Shown piece by piece: positions 9,241-19,469 of a stretch of DNA of 64,000 nt. The first letter of the stretch is position 1. Each line of letters begins with the position of its first letter. Origin of the DNA: an uncultured Pelagibacteraceae bacterium (GTDB lineage Bacteria > Pseudomonadota > Alphaproteobacteria > Pelagibacterales > Pelagibacteraceae). A program made the translations under genes and the position numbers. Location: NCBI GenBank assembly GCA_902537555.1, contig CACBBR010000006.1, forward strand, positions 1-64,000, read 5' to 3'. The notes below the pieces were generated by a model. That model ran no database searches. It was given only the letters and a program-made list of their open reading frames with translations, and was not told the DNA's origin.

Positions 9241-10416
9241 ATGAGCAAATCGTTTAAGACTTTTTTAAAACATACTGCCAAAGATTTCCATAATCATTCA
9301 GTTAATCCGCCAGTAGTACGTGCATCTACCATAATATTCAAATCAATGAATGACATAAGACGAACTCAGTCTAAATATAAGAAAGATCCAAGAGGTGGCC
9401 ATTTTGATTATGGGAGACAAGGAACATCAACAACGCATATTTTACAAAAAATTTTAACCAAGCTTGAGGACTCTTATCATGTTTTTTTAACACCAACGGG
9501 TTTTGGATCTGTTTTTTTAGCAATTTTTAGCGTTGTAAGACCAGGAGATGAAATAGTAGTTGCTGACCCTGTTTACAATCCAACAAGAGTTTTAACTCAA
9601 GACTTTTTAAAAGAATTTAATATTAAAACAAATTTTTACAATCCTCATGATTTAAAATCTCTCAATAAAATAATTAACAAAAAAACAAAATTAATTTTCG
9701 TAGAAAACCCTGGTAGTAATTCATTTGAATTTCAAGATCTATCAAAAATAATATCTATTGCTAAAAAAAGGAAAGTATTTACTGCAATTGATAATACTTG
9801 GGCAACACCATATTTTTTTAAACCGATGAAACTAGGATTTGATATGTCGATAGTTTCAGCAACCAAATATTACTCAGGACACTCGGATGTAATGGGCGGA
9901 AGCTTAGCAGTGAATAGAAAAGTTTTTAAACATGTTGAGAAAGCACAAAAAATTATTGGTTTAAGATTAGGCCCTGATGATGCTTACTTGATAACTCGAG
10001 GATTAAGAACATTAGATGTTAGATTAGATAAACATCAAGAAAATGCTAGAAAGGTTGCAGAATTTTTATCAAAAAATAAAAAAGTTAAACTTCTATATCC
10101 TTATAAAAAAGGATCTCTAAATTATAAGTTATGGAAAAAATATTATTCAGGAGCATCTGGTTTAATGGGTCTAAAAATAAAAACTAAGGATAGAAAATCT
10201 GTAATCAAATTTGTTAACTCTCTCAAATTATTTGGTTATGGATATAGTTGGGGAGGTTTTGAAAGTTTAGCACTTCATCAAAGTAAAGCTGAGAGAGGAA
10301 ATAGAATTCATTCAGACATAAAAGAAGACGAAAAAATTGTAAGATTACATATAGGTCTAGAGGATCCAAAAGATTTAATTGAAGATTTGCGAAAATCGCT
10401 TAAATTCATTAAATGA
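9241..10416 (+). CDS. metC: Cystathionine beta-lyase (PLP-dependent Cys/Met metabolism family)
   Basis: DYGRQGTSTTHILQKILTKLE, FVENPGSNSFEFQD, VSATKYYSGHSDVMGG (PLP Lys). Start at 9241 (MSKSFKTFLKHTAKDF) preferred over ORF-track 9145. Confidence 0.9.
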   Translation: MSKSFKTFLKHTAKDFHNHSVNPPVVRASTIIFKSMNDIRRTQSKYKKDPRGGHFDYGRQGTSTTHILQKILTKLEDSYHVFLTPTGFGSVFLAIFSVVRPGDEIVVADPVYNPTRVLTQDFLKEFNIKTNFYNPHDLKSLNKIINKKTKLIFVENPGSNSFEFQDLSKIISIAKKRKVFTAIDNTWATPYFFKPMKLGFDMSIVSATKYYSGHSDVMGGSLAVNRKVFKHVEKAQKIIGLRLGPDDAYLITRGLRTLDVRLDKHQENARKVAEFLSKNKKVKLLYPYKKGSLNYKLWKKYYSGASGLMGLKIKTKDRKSVIKFVNSLKLFGYGYSWGGFESLALHQSKAERGNRIHSDIKEDEKIVRLHIGLEDPKDLIEDLRKSLKFIK

Positions 10417-11633
10417 GTTCTGAAAAATTTTTTACTACAAAAAAAGCATTAATCACACTAATAGCAGCTTCGTTAGTTGTTATTGTATCTCTTGGTATAA
10501 GACAGACATTCGGATTATTTTTTTTTGATTTTAATGCTGATCTAAATATTTCAATTTCTCATTTTGGTTTTGTTATTGGATTACAATTATTGATGTGGGG
10601 AGTTTTTAGTCCAATATTTGGTTTCATAACTGATAGGTACGGAGGGGCAACCGCAATATTCATAGGATTTTTATTTTACTTAGCAGGACTTTTCCTATTT
10701 TATTCAGGGCTAAATACAGGTTATCTTTTTACTTTGACCATAGGACTTCTAATTGGAATTGGATTAGGTGGAACTGCTATAAGCATTCCAGTTTCAGTAG
10801 TTGCAAAGCATTTTCCATCATCTAATAGAACAATTGCTACTGGCATTGTAACTTGTGCAGGATCATTTGGTTTTTTTGTGTCGCCTTTACTTGTAAGATA
10901 TTCATTAATTGAAATTGGATGGGAAATAACGATTTTATATTTTTGTTTTCTTTTAGGAATAGGTCTAATAACAGCTTTATTTATTAGTACACCTAAAACT
11001 CCAGTTGGAAATAACGACAATAATAACCAAACAGCTAAGGAAGCCTTAATAGAAGCATTTAATAATAAAAGCTTTATATTTTTAACCTTAGGATTTTTTG
11101 TTTGCGGTTGGCATATAGCTTTAGTTGCTACACATATACCAACATACATGATGGATAGAGGTATGCCTGACTGGACAGCAGCTATGATTCTAGCATTAGT
11201 AGGCGTGTTCAATATGATAGGAACTATGGGAAGTGGTTATCTTGCAACTAAGTTTAGTAAAAAGAAAGTACTAAGTGCAATATATTTGTTAAGAGGTGTT
11301 TCGTTAATATATTTTTTATATTTGCCACCAAGTATATTTAACTCAGTTGTATTTGGAGTTACTTTTGGACTTCTATGGCTTTCAACTGTGCCACCAACAA
11401 ATGGTTTAGTAGGTCATATATTTGGAACAAAACATATTGGTCTTCTTTATGGAATAGTTTTTGTAAGTCACCAGATTGGGTCTTTTCTTGGGGCATATTT
11501 AGGAGGAGTTTTTTATGAAATGCATGGAAATTTTGACTACGCATGGTACGTTTCTATCGCATTATCAATCTTTGCAGGTTTGATACACTTACCAATTAAA
11601 GAGAAATCAATTGAAAGAGTTCAAACAGCATAA
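10413..11633 (+). CDS. MFS transporter
   Basis: 12-TM MFS pattern (GFITDRYGGATAIFIG); ATGA overlap with metC. Confidence 0.88.
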   Translation: MSSEKFFTTKKALITLIAASLVVIVSLGIRQTFGLFFFDFNADLNISISHFGFVIGLQLLMWGVFSPIFGFITDRYGGATAIFIGFLFYLAGLFLFYSGLNTGYLFTLTIGLLIGIGLGGTAISIPVSVVAKHFPSSNRTIATGIVTCAGSFGFFVSPLLVRYSLIEIGWEITILYFCFLLGIGLITALFISTPKTPVGNNDNNNQTAKEALIEAFNNKSFIFLTLGFFVCGWHIALVATHIPTYMMDRGMPDWTAAMILALVGVFNMIGTMGSGYLATKFSKKKVLSAIYLLRGVSLIYFLYLPPSIFNSVVFGVTFGLLWLSTVPPTNGLVGHIFGTKHIGLLYGIVFVSHQIGSFLGAYLGGVFYEMHGNFDYAWYVSIALSIFAGLIHLPIKEKSIERVQTA

Positions 11634-12825
11634 ACTAAAATTTAATCCATTTTTAGAAAATCTTTATCAGTCTAATAAGCCGTTGATAATATACAAAGTT
11701 GATGGTGGCTACGATTTATTTACTGATTTTTCAAAAAAAATAATAATTAACAACAGGAATATAGAAAATTTCTTAAATTCATTTTCAACAAAAAAATATA
11801 GGAAAGAAACAGATATCTTTATTGGCTTTTTTGGTTATGAAATACTTTGTAATTTACTTAAAATAAAAATTAAAAATCAAAAAAATATAAAATTTTATAA
11901 AGGTGTGTTTTATAAACCAGAAACGATTATAAAAATTAGAGATAAAATTAAAATATATTCAACAAAAAAAAATCATAATTTTAATTATCAGTTCCAGAAA
12001 ACTAATATTTCGAGCCCCTTTAAGTTAAATATTAGCTACAAAAAATATAAAAAAATATTTGATATTTTTTCAAAGAAAATACGTGAAGGACAAACTTATC
12101 AAATCAAAATATGTACTAAATATAAAAATAAATCTGAGATAAATCCTGTTAATTTCTTTTGGAAACTTATGAAAATTAACTCATCCCCAGAGTCATTTAT
12201 GATTAGAGATAAAGATTATTCAATAGTTAGTTGTTCTCCAGAAACATTGATTGATAGAAAAGGTGACACAATCATTACTAAACCAATAGCTGGAACGCTA
12301 AAAAAGAATAAATTTTATAATAAATTAAAGGCTTTAAAATATTTTAGAAACAATAACAAAGAAACGAAAGAACATAATATGATTGTTGATCTTGAAAGAA
12401 ATGATTTATCAAGAATTTGCAAACCTGGAACCGTGAAGATTAAAAAGGAGAAGTATGTTGAAGAATATAAGCATCTTTATCATTATGTAACAAGTATTGA
12501 GGGCAGGATAAAAAAAAATATTTCTGTAAAAGAAATAATAACTTCTATGATGCCTGGAGGATCTGTCATTGGATGTCCAAAAATTAAGACATTACAATTA
12601 TTAAACTCTCAGGAAAAAGAAGACAGAAATATTTTTACTGGAAGTTTTGGTTTTATCAAATTCAACGAAGATATGAGGTTTAATATAATAATAAGATCTA
12701 TTTTAAACTTCAAAAAACAATCAGAGATTTCTGCGGCATCAGGTATAGTTTTAGACAGTGCGGCAAAAAAAGAATTTAATGAGAATTTTATAAAAGCAAA
12801 ATCATTATTAGAATTATTTAAATGA
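11611..12825 (+). CDS. pabB: Aminodeoxychorismate synthase component I / chorismate-binding enzyme
   Basis: C-terminal PESFMIRDKDYSIVSCSPETLIDRKGDTIITKPIAGT, EHNMIVDLERNDLSRIC, MMPGGSVIGCPK. Confidence 0.88.
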   Translation: MKEFKQHKLKFNPFLENLYQSNKPLIIYKVDGGYDLFTDFSKKIIINNRNIENFLNSFSTKKYRKETDIFIGFFGYEILCNLLKIKIKNQKNIKFYKGVFYKPETIIKIRDKIKIYSTKKNHNFNYQFQKTNISSPFKLNISYKKYKKIFDIFSKKIREGQTYQIKICTKYKNKSEINPVNFFWKLMKINSSPESFMIRDKDYSIVSCSPETLIDRKGDTIITKPIAGTLKKNKFYNKLKALKYFRNNNKETKEHNMIVDLERNDLSRICKPGTVKIKKEKYVEEYKHLYHYVTSIEGRIKKNISVKEIITSMMPGGSVIGCPKIKTLQLLNSQEKEDRNIFTGSFGFIKFNEDMRFNIIIRSILNFKKQSEISAASGIVLDSAAKKEFNENFIKAKSLLELFK

Positions 12826-13379
12826 TATATATAATTGATCATCAAGACTCTTTTACTTGGAACGTTGTTCATCAATTTTCCCAATTTGATGAAGTTATCT
12901 GCACAAATTATTTTGAATTAAACAATAACTTACTTGAAAAATCTGAAACAATAGTACTATCACCAGGACCAGGATCTCCTAAAGATTACCCAAATACATC
13001 AAAGCTCTATAAAAAATTCAAGGGAAGAAAAAAAATAATAGGAATATGTCTAGGATATCAACAAATTTTATTTTCTGAAAAAGCAAAAATTATTCAACAA
13101 AAAAATATTTTCCACGGATACCAGTCAGAAGTAAAAGTAACAAGTAACAAGTCAATCTTTCAAAAAAATTCAAAATTCAAAGTTGGTAGATACCACTCAC
13201 TAAAACTAAAAGAGCCATTTTCAGCTAAAAATTTTGAAATAACAATCAGATGTTCAAACACTGGTATTGCAATGGGTTTTGAAAACATTAAAGATGATGT
13301 ATATGGATTTCAATTTCACCCAGAATCTTTTTTAACAAAAAATGGTAAACTACTTATTAAAAAAATCTTATCAGCGTAA
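12822..13379 (+). CDS. pabA: Aminodeoxychorismate/anthranilate synthase glutamine amidotransferase
   Basis: IIDHQDSFTWNVVH, LSPGPGSPKDY, GICLGYQ, GFQFHPES. Confidence 0.88.
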   Translation: MIYIIDHQDSFTWNVVHQFSQFDEVICTNYFELNNNLLEKSETIVLSPGPGSPKDYPNTSKLYKKFKGRKKIIGICLGYQQILFSEKAKIIQQKNIFHGYQSEVKVTSNKSIFQKNSKFKVGRYHSLKLKEPFSAKNFEITIRCSNTGIAMGFENIKDDVYGFQFHPESFLTKNGKLLIKKILSA

Positions 13380-14112
13380 CACACTTAAAGAGATTAAATT
13401 TAATGATCTTTGGAATAAAAATGGTGTCTTTACTACAATGTGGATATACAGCAGGCCACCTAAAATTCTTTTTTTTAAATCACATATTCAAAATTTAATC
13501 AAATCTTTAAAAGCTTATAAAATAAGTGAGGATAATATTAAAAACATTATTTTAAATTTAATTAAAAAGAATGTTAATAGAAAAATTTCGTACAATCATT
13601 TACTCAGAGTTGCTTTGAATAAAAAAATTGTATCTGTTTCTATTAGGGAGAGAGTAATACCAAAAAGTAAATTTAGTTTAAAATTAGTAAATTATGAGAG
13701 AGTAAAACCTGAGTATAAAAATCTGAAATATAAAAAAATATTAGAATTTTTGTCAAAAATGAATTCATCAAAACAGGATATCGCTCTATGCGTAAATAAT
13801 AAAATTCTTGAAACTGGAACTTCTAATCTTTTGTTTGTTTATAAAAAAAAGATTTATTCTCCAAAATCAAATTATTATAAAGGAACGAATATTAAGTTTT
13901 ATGAAAAAAAATTTCGTATTATTAAAAAGGATATTTACCTAAAGGATATTGAGCAGTTCGAAGAAATTATATTAGTTGGATCAGGAAAAGGTGTTGTATC
14001 TGTTAATTTTATTGAAGGTTATAATTGGAAAAGAAAAAGTAAAGAAACGTTTAATAAAATTTTTAAAACCTTCAAAAGTGAGTTCAGCAAAAATATATAT
14101 AAATATAACTAA
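13342..14112 (+). CDS. pabC: Aminotransferase class IV, probable aminodeoxychorismate lyase
   Basis: NGVFTTMWIYSRPPKILFFKSHIQNLIKSLKAY ... ILETGTSNLLFVYKKKIYSP; third gene of a pab set. Start uncertain. Confidence 0.75.
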   Translation: MVNYLLKKSYQRNTLKEIKFNDLWNKNGVFTTMWIYSRPPKILFFKSHIQNLIKSLKAYKISEDNIKNIILNLIKKNVNRKISYNHLLRVALNKKIVSVSIRERVIPKSKFSLKLVNYERVKPEYKNLKYKKILEFLSKMNSSKQDIALCVNNKILETGTSNLLFVYKKKIYSPKSNYYKGTNIKFYEKKFRIIKKDIYLKDIEQFEEIILVGSGKGVVSVNFIEGYNWKRKSKETFNKIFKTFKSEFSKNIYKYN

Positions 14113-14510
14113 TGAGAGATCCAAATAATCCATGTCTTTTTTGTAATGTTCCATCAAGTGAGTACGTATTTGAAAATAATTTAGCCTTTTCTACTTTTGA
14201 TTCTTATCCAGTTTCAAAACATCATGCCCTAATTATTCCAAAGAGACATGTTGAAAACTATTTTGATATGTCTGAAGAAGAGGTTTTATCCTGCAATAAG
14301 CTAATAAAAAAAATGAGAAATAAAATCCAAGAACTTGATCCGAATGTAGATGGTTTTAATATTGGCACAAATTCAGGTAAAGAAGCAGGGCAATCAATAA
14401 TGCATTGCCATATACATTTAATTCCTAGAAGAAAAAATGATGTGGATTACCCACAAGGAGGAGTTAGGGGAGTTATACCTTCAAAACAGCATTATCAACG
14501 AAAAAAATAA
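14112..14510 (+). CDS. HIT family hydrolase
   Basis: CLFCNVPSSEYVFENNLAFSTFDSYPVSKHHALIIPKRH ... GQSIMHCHIHLIPRR (HxHxH). Confidence 0.95.
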   Translation: MRDPNNPCLFCNVPSSEYVFENNLAFSTFDSYPVSKHHALIIPKRHVENYFDMSEEEVLSCNKLIKKMRNKIQELDPNVDGFNIGTNSGKEAGQSIMHCHIHLIPRRKNDVDYPQGGVRGVIPSKQHYQRKK

Positions 14511-14606
14511 ATTTTTAACAATATACCAGTGCTAAAATGTCACTTTATCGTAGTTGATCTATTTTAATAAGTATACTAAGAATTCACTAGCGGAAGGAAC
14601 ATCATA

Positions 14607-15407
14607 ATGATTTCAACAAACCCATTTTTTATTTTATCACAGAGTGTGCCGGCTATCTTAATTCAATCGTTCGTTATACTTATGGGTATTTTGATACTAG
14701 TGGGGACTGTTATGGATATTATCCATAAAAAAAATGTTAAATACTTTTTCCAAAATGCAAAAAAAGCAAAATTATCAGCCAAAAAAGAATTAACAACTTC
14801 TGAAAGAATATCAGTAATATCAAAAACTATTGCAAGTGATATAGCAACCACTTCTGAGCTAGGAGCAGGCAAAAGAAGATTGGCACATGTAATGGGAATG
14901 TATGGAACAATTCTGTTTTGGGTTGGATCAGTTGTGATGATATTTTTTTATACTTCTGCTAATTCAGTAACACCTGCTTTTTGGCCAATCATTTGGCATG
15001 TTGGTGCGGCTTTAACAGTTCTAGGTGGAGGTTGGTTTTGGTTTTTTTTAAGAGTTGATGTCTACTCCGAAGCTCAACCATGGTACAGAATAATACAAGC
15101 AGACTTATTTGTACTTGCATTGATTGCATCATCATTATTTGGATTAATTTGGTCATATCTTCAATCTTTAAACTTACAAGGCAGATGGGATGATTTTGTA
15201 TTTTTAGGATTATTTATAATTGCTAATTTAGTTTTATTTGGTGGAGTATATTGGTCTAAATTTGCTCATATGTTTTACAAACCTGGTGCTGCTTTACAAA
15301 AAAATTTAGCTGAAGCTGATGGATCTAGAGATAATCTTCCACCCGAAGCTGATGCCCCAGAGCAATTTGGCCTAGGCATAAAAAGAGAAGAGCCAAAACA
15401 TTATTAA
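14607..15407 (+). CDS. aprM: AprM-like membrane protein of APS reductase
   Basis: Multi-TM protein directly upstream of aprBA, the arrangement known for SAR11 aprM. Confidence 0.75.
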   Translation: MISTNPFFILSQSVPAILIQSFVILMGILILVGTVMDIIHKKNVKYFFQNAKKAKLSAKKELTTSERISVISKTIASDIATTSELGAGKRRLAHVMGMYGTILFWVGSVVMIFFYTSANSVTPAFWPIIWHVGAALTVLGGGWFWFFLRVDVYSEAQPWYRIIQADLFVLALIASSLFGLIWSYLQSLNLQGRWDDFVFLGLFIIANLVLFGGVYWSKFAHMFYKPGAALQKNLAEADGSRDNLPPEADAPEQFGLGIKREEPKHY

Positions 15408-15441
15408 TATGATACAGAACTTAAAGGAGAAAATATAAATT

Positions 15442-15912
15442 ATGTCAACTTTTGTTTACATGACTAGATGCGATGGCTGTGGTCACTGTGTAGATATCTG
15501 TCCATCAGATATAATGCATATCGATGAAACTATAAGAAGAGCAAAAAATATTGAACCAAATTTTTGTTGGGAGTGTTATTCATGTGTTAAAGCATGCCCC
15601 AACCATGCAATTGACGTAAGAGGCTATGCAGATTTTGCTCCAATGGGTCATAGCGTAAGGGTTAGAAGAGAAGAGGAAAAAGGAACTATTTCTTGGAGAA
15701 TAAAATTTAGAAATGGAACTGAAAAGAATTTTGTGTCACCAATAACGACTAAACCTTGGGGAAAATATATTCCAAAATTAGCTGAAGGTGATAAGCCTAA
15801 TCAAGGAGAAATTAATTCTCAAATATTATACTCAGAACCAGAGGGATTAAATACAAACAAAGAATTGCCAAAGGTAGATAAGAGTGCTTTTAAAAAAGGA
15901 GTTTATTATTAA
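15442..15912 (+). CDS. aprB: Adenylylsulfate (APS) reductase beta subunit
   Basis: CDGCGHCVDICPSDIMHID ... CWECYSCVKACPNHAIDVRGYADFAPMG. Confidence 0.95.
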   Translation: MSTFVYMTRCDGCGHCVDICPSDIMHIDETIRRAKNIEPNFCWECYSCVKACPNHAIDVRGYADFAPMGHSVRVRREEEKGTISWRIKFRNGTEKNFVSPITTKPWGKYIPKLAEGDKPNQGEINSQILYSEPEGLNTNKELPKVDKSAFKKGVYY

Positions 15913-17768
15913 TGGCTAGGAAAACTATAGTAGAAAATTGTGATATTTTAGTTGTTGGTGGAGGAATGGCTGGAACAGGGGCAACTTTCGAGGCTAGACA
16001 TTGGGGAAGAGATTTAAAAATAGTATGTGTTGAAAAAGCAAATATAGATAGAAGTGGTGCAGTTGCTCAAGGGTTGTATGCAATCAACTGCTACATGGGA
16101 ATGCAATGGGGTGAAAACCAACCCGAGGACCATGTAAGATATGCAAGAAATGATTTAATGGGATTGGTAAGAGAAGATCTAGGATATGACATGGCTCGTC
16201 ACGTAGATTCAACTGTTCATATGTTCGATGAATGGGGTCTTCCAATGATGAAAAATAAAGAGACAGGCCGTTATCAAAGAGAGGGTAAATGGCAAATAAT
16301 GATACATGGTGAAAGTTATAAACCAATTGTTGCTGAAGCAGCAAAAAAATCAGCAGATAAAATTTATAACAGAATAATGATCACTCATCTTTTAATGGAT
16401 GAAAACAATGAAAATAGAGTTGGTGGGGCAGTTGGATTTAATATGAGAACAGGTGACTACCATGTATTCAAATCAAAAACAGTTATTGTTGCTGCTGGAG
16501 GCGCCTCACATATTTTCAAACCTAGAGCTGTAGGTGAAGGAATGGGCAGAACTTGGTATGCTCCATGGAGTAATGGATCAGCATATGCATTACCTATTGC
16601 TGCTGGAGCTAAAATGACCCAAATGGAGAATAGAATTGTACTTTGTAGATTTAAGGATGGTTATGGTCCAGTTGGTGCTTATTTCTTACATTTAAAAACA
16701 TACACTCAGAATGCAAATGGAGAAAATTATGAGAAGAAGTGGTACGAAAAAACTAAAGAATTAGTTGGTGAATATATTGATCATCATCCTACTCCTACAT
16801 GTTTACGTAACCACGCGTTTATACAAGAAACTATGGCTGGCGGTGGACCAATTCATATGGTGACGAAAGAAGCTTTCCAGGATCCCCACCTAGAAACCGT
16901 AGGATGGGAAAATTTCTTAGGTATGACTGTTGGGCAAGCAGTTGTGTGGGCGTCACAAAATATTGATCCAAAATACACAAACCCTGAATTAACAACATCT
17001 GAACCCTATGTAATGGGATCGCATGCAACTTGTTCAGGAGCATGGGTGAGTGGACCTGAAGATTTATCACCTCCAGAATACTTCTGGGGTTATAATAGAA
17101 TGACAACAATACAGGGTTTATTTGGAGCGGGAGATACAGTTGGAGGTAGTGCGCATAAATTCTCATCTGGATCATTTACTGAAGGAAGGTTAGCTGCAAA
17201 AGCTGCTGTGAAATACATAGAGGATCAAAAAGCTATTGATATTAAAGTAAGTGATAAACAGTGTGATGATTTCAAAGAAGCTATTTATAAACCTCTAGAA
17301 AATTATACGGTTGGTAGAAATGAAATAACTGGTGGAACAGTATCTCCGAGCTATATTTCCCCAATTCAAGGTTTACAGAGGCTGCAAAAAATTATGGATG
17401 AATATGTGGGTGGTATTAGTTACAATTATATGACAAATGAGAATACTCTTAAGAAAGGTCTAGAACTGCTTTCATGGTTAGAGGAAGATTTAGAAAATGT
17501 TGGTGCAGAGGATTATCATCAACTGATGAGAGCTTGGGAGCTTAAACATAGAACTATTACATCTCAGTGTGTGACAGAACATACTTTATTCAGACAAGAA
17601 ACTCGTTGGCCAGGATATTATTACAGAGGCGATTATATGAAACTAGATGATGAAAATTGGCATTGTCTAACGCTATCTAGAAGAGATCCTAAAACAGGTA
17701 AGTTCACAATGGAAAAAGCACCTGTTTATCATATTGTTGACGAAAAAGAGAAAAAAGAAGCTTCTTAA
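15912..17768 (+). CDS. aprA: Adenylylsulfate reductase alpha subunit
   Basis: DILVVGGGMAGTGATFEARHWG; QGLYAINCYMGMQWGENQPEDHVRYARNDLMGLVREDLGYDMARHVDSTVHMFDEWGLP typical AprA. Confidence 0.97.
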   Translation: MARKTIVENCDILVVGGGMAGTGATFEARHWGRDLKIVCVEKANIDRSGAVAQGLYAINCYMGMQWGENQPEDHVRYARNDLMGLVREDLGYDMARHVDSTVHMFDEWGLPMMKNKETGRYQREGKWQIMIHGESYKPIVAEAAKKSADKIYNRIMITHLLMDENNENRVGGAVGFNMRTGDYHVFKSKTVIVAAGGASHIFKPRAVGEGMGRTWYAPWSNGSAYALPIAAGAKMTQMENRIVLCRFKDGYGPVGAYFLHLKTYTQNANGENYEKKWYEKTKELVGEYIDHHPTPTCLRNHAFIQETMAGGGPIHMVTKEAFQDPHLETVGWENFLGMTVGQAVVWASQNIDPKYTNPELTTSEPYVMGSHATCSGAWVSGPEDLSPPEYFWGYNRMTTIQGLFGAGDTVGGSAHKFSSGSFTEGRLAAKAAVKYIEDQKAIDIKVSDKQCDDFKEAIYKPLENYTVGRNEITGGTVSPSYISPIQGLQRLQKIMDEYVGGISYNYMTNENTLKKGLELLSWLEEDLENVGAEDYHQLMRAWELKHRTITSQCVTEHTLFRQETRWPGYYYRGDYMKLDDENWHCLTLSRRDPKTGKFTMEKAPVYHIVDEKEKKEAS

Positions 17769-17786
17769 ACATTTAAAGATCAGTAA

Positions 17787-18137
17787 ATGAGTCTTATAGA
17801 GAAATCCGATGAGGAAATAATCAAAATTGCCGATCCTATTTGGGCTAATTTAGTAAAATCATCAAATATCAAAGATTATGGTGGCTTCACAAGAGATTTA
17901 TCATCTCAAATGATGTATGGAGCTAATGAAGTAGAGCTTGGTAAACAATGGGCGGGAAATAAATTGATCTCAACGCTATCTGAAGGATGTAAAGCAATAG
18001 GCTGTTTAAGAAGAGGCCTATATGTAACCATTTTATATAAACAAACTAGTACTGAGATACCAGGTGACTTTCTTGGAAGATTGGTTCTTGGAGAAGAAGG
18101 GGAAGAGGTAAAAGTCTTCGGGGCAACTATTTTCTAA
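17787..18137 (+). CDS. Uncharacterised 116-aa protein linked to aprA
   Basis: ORF 19 bp after aprA stop, same strand; MSLIEKSDEEIIKIADPIWANLVKSSNIKDYGGF... Confidence 0.75.
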   Translation: MSLIEKSDEEIIKIADPIWANLVKSSNIKDYGGFTRDLSSQMMYGANEVELGKQWAGNKLISTLSEGCKAIGCLRRGLYVTILYKQTSTEIPGDFLGRLVLGEEGEEVKVFGATIF

Positions 18138-18187
18138 ATACCTTAAATTATATTTGCATTTACTAAATCTTATGGTATTCCGCGAGG

Positions 18188-18334
18188 ATGTTTCAAATAA
18201 TAAATAACAATTTAAAAAAATTCCATTTATTCTTTGAAAATCAATTAGGCAAAATAATTAAATCATTCTTATATCTTTTTATATTCTTTGCTTGGGGTAT
18301 TATAATTCTTAGTACTGCTCAAAATTTCATTTAA
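18188..18334 (+). CDS. Possible 48-aa single-TM protein
   Basis: MFQIINNNLKKFHLFFENQLGKIIKSFLYLFIFFAWGIIILSTAQNFI; GAGG abuts ATG so initiation is doubtful. Confidence 0.4.
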   Translation: MFQIINNNLKKFHLFFENQLGKIIKSFLYLFIFFAWGIIILSTAQNFI

Positions 18335-18383
18335 ATTATTCATATTTATTGACTTTGTATTCCTAGAGGAATAGTTACTTGAT

Positions 18384-19469
18384 ATGGAATATTTTCTTCC
18401 AATTGCACAAGTTGAAATAAATCTACTTTTTATTTTTGGTTTAAGTTTAGCAGTAGGAATTTTATCTGGTCTCTTTGGTGTTGGAGGTGGGTTTCTAATG
18501 ACACCTTTTCTAATTTTTCTAGGCGTCCCCCCTATTTATGCTGTACCTAATGAAGCAAGCAATATTCTAGGAACATCAGTATCTGGATCCACCACTCATT
18601 ACCTTAAAGGAACACTAGACTATAAAATGGGTTTCATGATTGTAATTGGAGGGATAGTTGGGACAGTTATAGGAATAATAACATTTACGTATTTAAAAGA
18701 TATTGGAAAAATAAATGTAGTTATTTCTCTTGCTTATATGTACATCCTTGCAATTCTAGGAACCTTTATGCTAATCCAAGGTGTTTCAGAAATAGACAAA
18801 GCTAGAAAAAAAATAATTGAAAAAAAAAAATTACATAAACATTACTGGATACATGGACTTCCTTTAAGAATGCGTTTTAAAAAATCTCAACTTTATGAAA
18901 GTGCATTTACACCAATCATAATTGGTCTGATAGTTGGTTTTATAGCAGCAATTATGGGTATAGGTGGTGCATTTATATTGGTCCCAGCAATGATTTATAT
19001 TATTGGAATGCCTACCAGATTAATTCCTGGCACCTCTTTATTTGTAACTATCTTTGTTAGCGCAATTGTAACAATTCTACATGCATTAAACTATGGAACT
19101 ATAGACTTAATTTTAGTTTTTGTTTTAATCCTAGGATCAATAATAGGGGTACAGTTTGGACAAAAAATTGGTGAAAAAATTGATAGCTCAGAATTCAAAA
19201 CTATTCTAGCGATCCTTTTACTTTTAGTAGGTATTGCAATTGCTTATGACACTTTTATTAAAAATGAAAATGCAATAAATACAGTTGTAAATACAAGAGA
19301 TGATTTAGGAGCCTTAAGTCAGTTTATATTAAACTTTTCTGAAGATATGCCAATATTTTATGGTCTTACATCAGTATTACTAGCAGTAGTACTCGGAGTT
19401 GGTGCTGCAATGATCAGAAGAATTTATTCTAATTGGAATGACGCGCGTTTAGCAAAATTAAAAAAATAA
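18384..19469 (+). CDS. TauE/SafE family sulfite/anion exporter
   Basis: GILSGLFGVGGGFLMTPFLIFLGVPPIYAVPNEASNILGTSVSG; next to apr and sulfonate genes. Confidence 0.88.
   Translation: MEYFLPIAQVEINLLFIFGLSLAVGILSGLFGVGGGFLMTPFLIFLGVPPIYAVPNEASNILGTSVSGSTTHYLKGTLDYKMGFMIVIGGIVGTVIGIITFTYLKDIGKINVVISLAYMYILAILGTFMLIQGVSEIDKARKKIIEKKKLHKHYWIHGLPLRMRFKKSQLYESAFTPIIIGLIVGFIAAIMGIGGAFILVPAMIYIIGMPTRLIPGTSLFVTIFVSAIVTILHALNYGTIDLILVFVLILGSIIGVQFGQKIGEKIDSSEFKTILAILLLLVGIAIAYDTFIKNENAINTVVNTRDDLGALSQFILNFSEDMPIFYGLTSVLLAVVLGVGAAMIRRIYSNWNDARLAKLKK

Noticed and set aside
10721-11212. 163-aa minus-strand ORF inside MFS gene (also 11359-11544)
   Set aside because: Shadow ORF on the opposite strand of a clear MFS transporter
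16084-16344. Minus-strand ORFs inside aprA (also 16831-17175)
   Set aside because: Antisense to clear AprA coding sequence; composition typical of shadow ORFs
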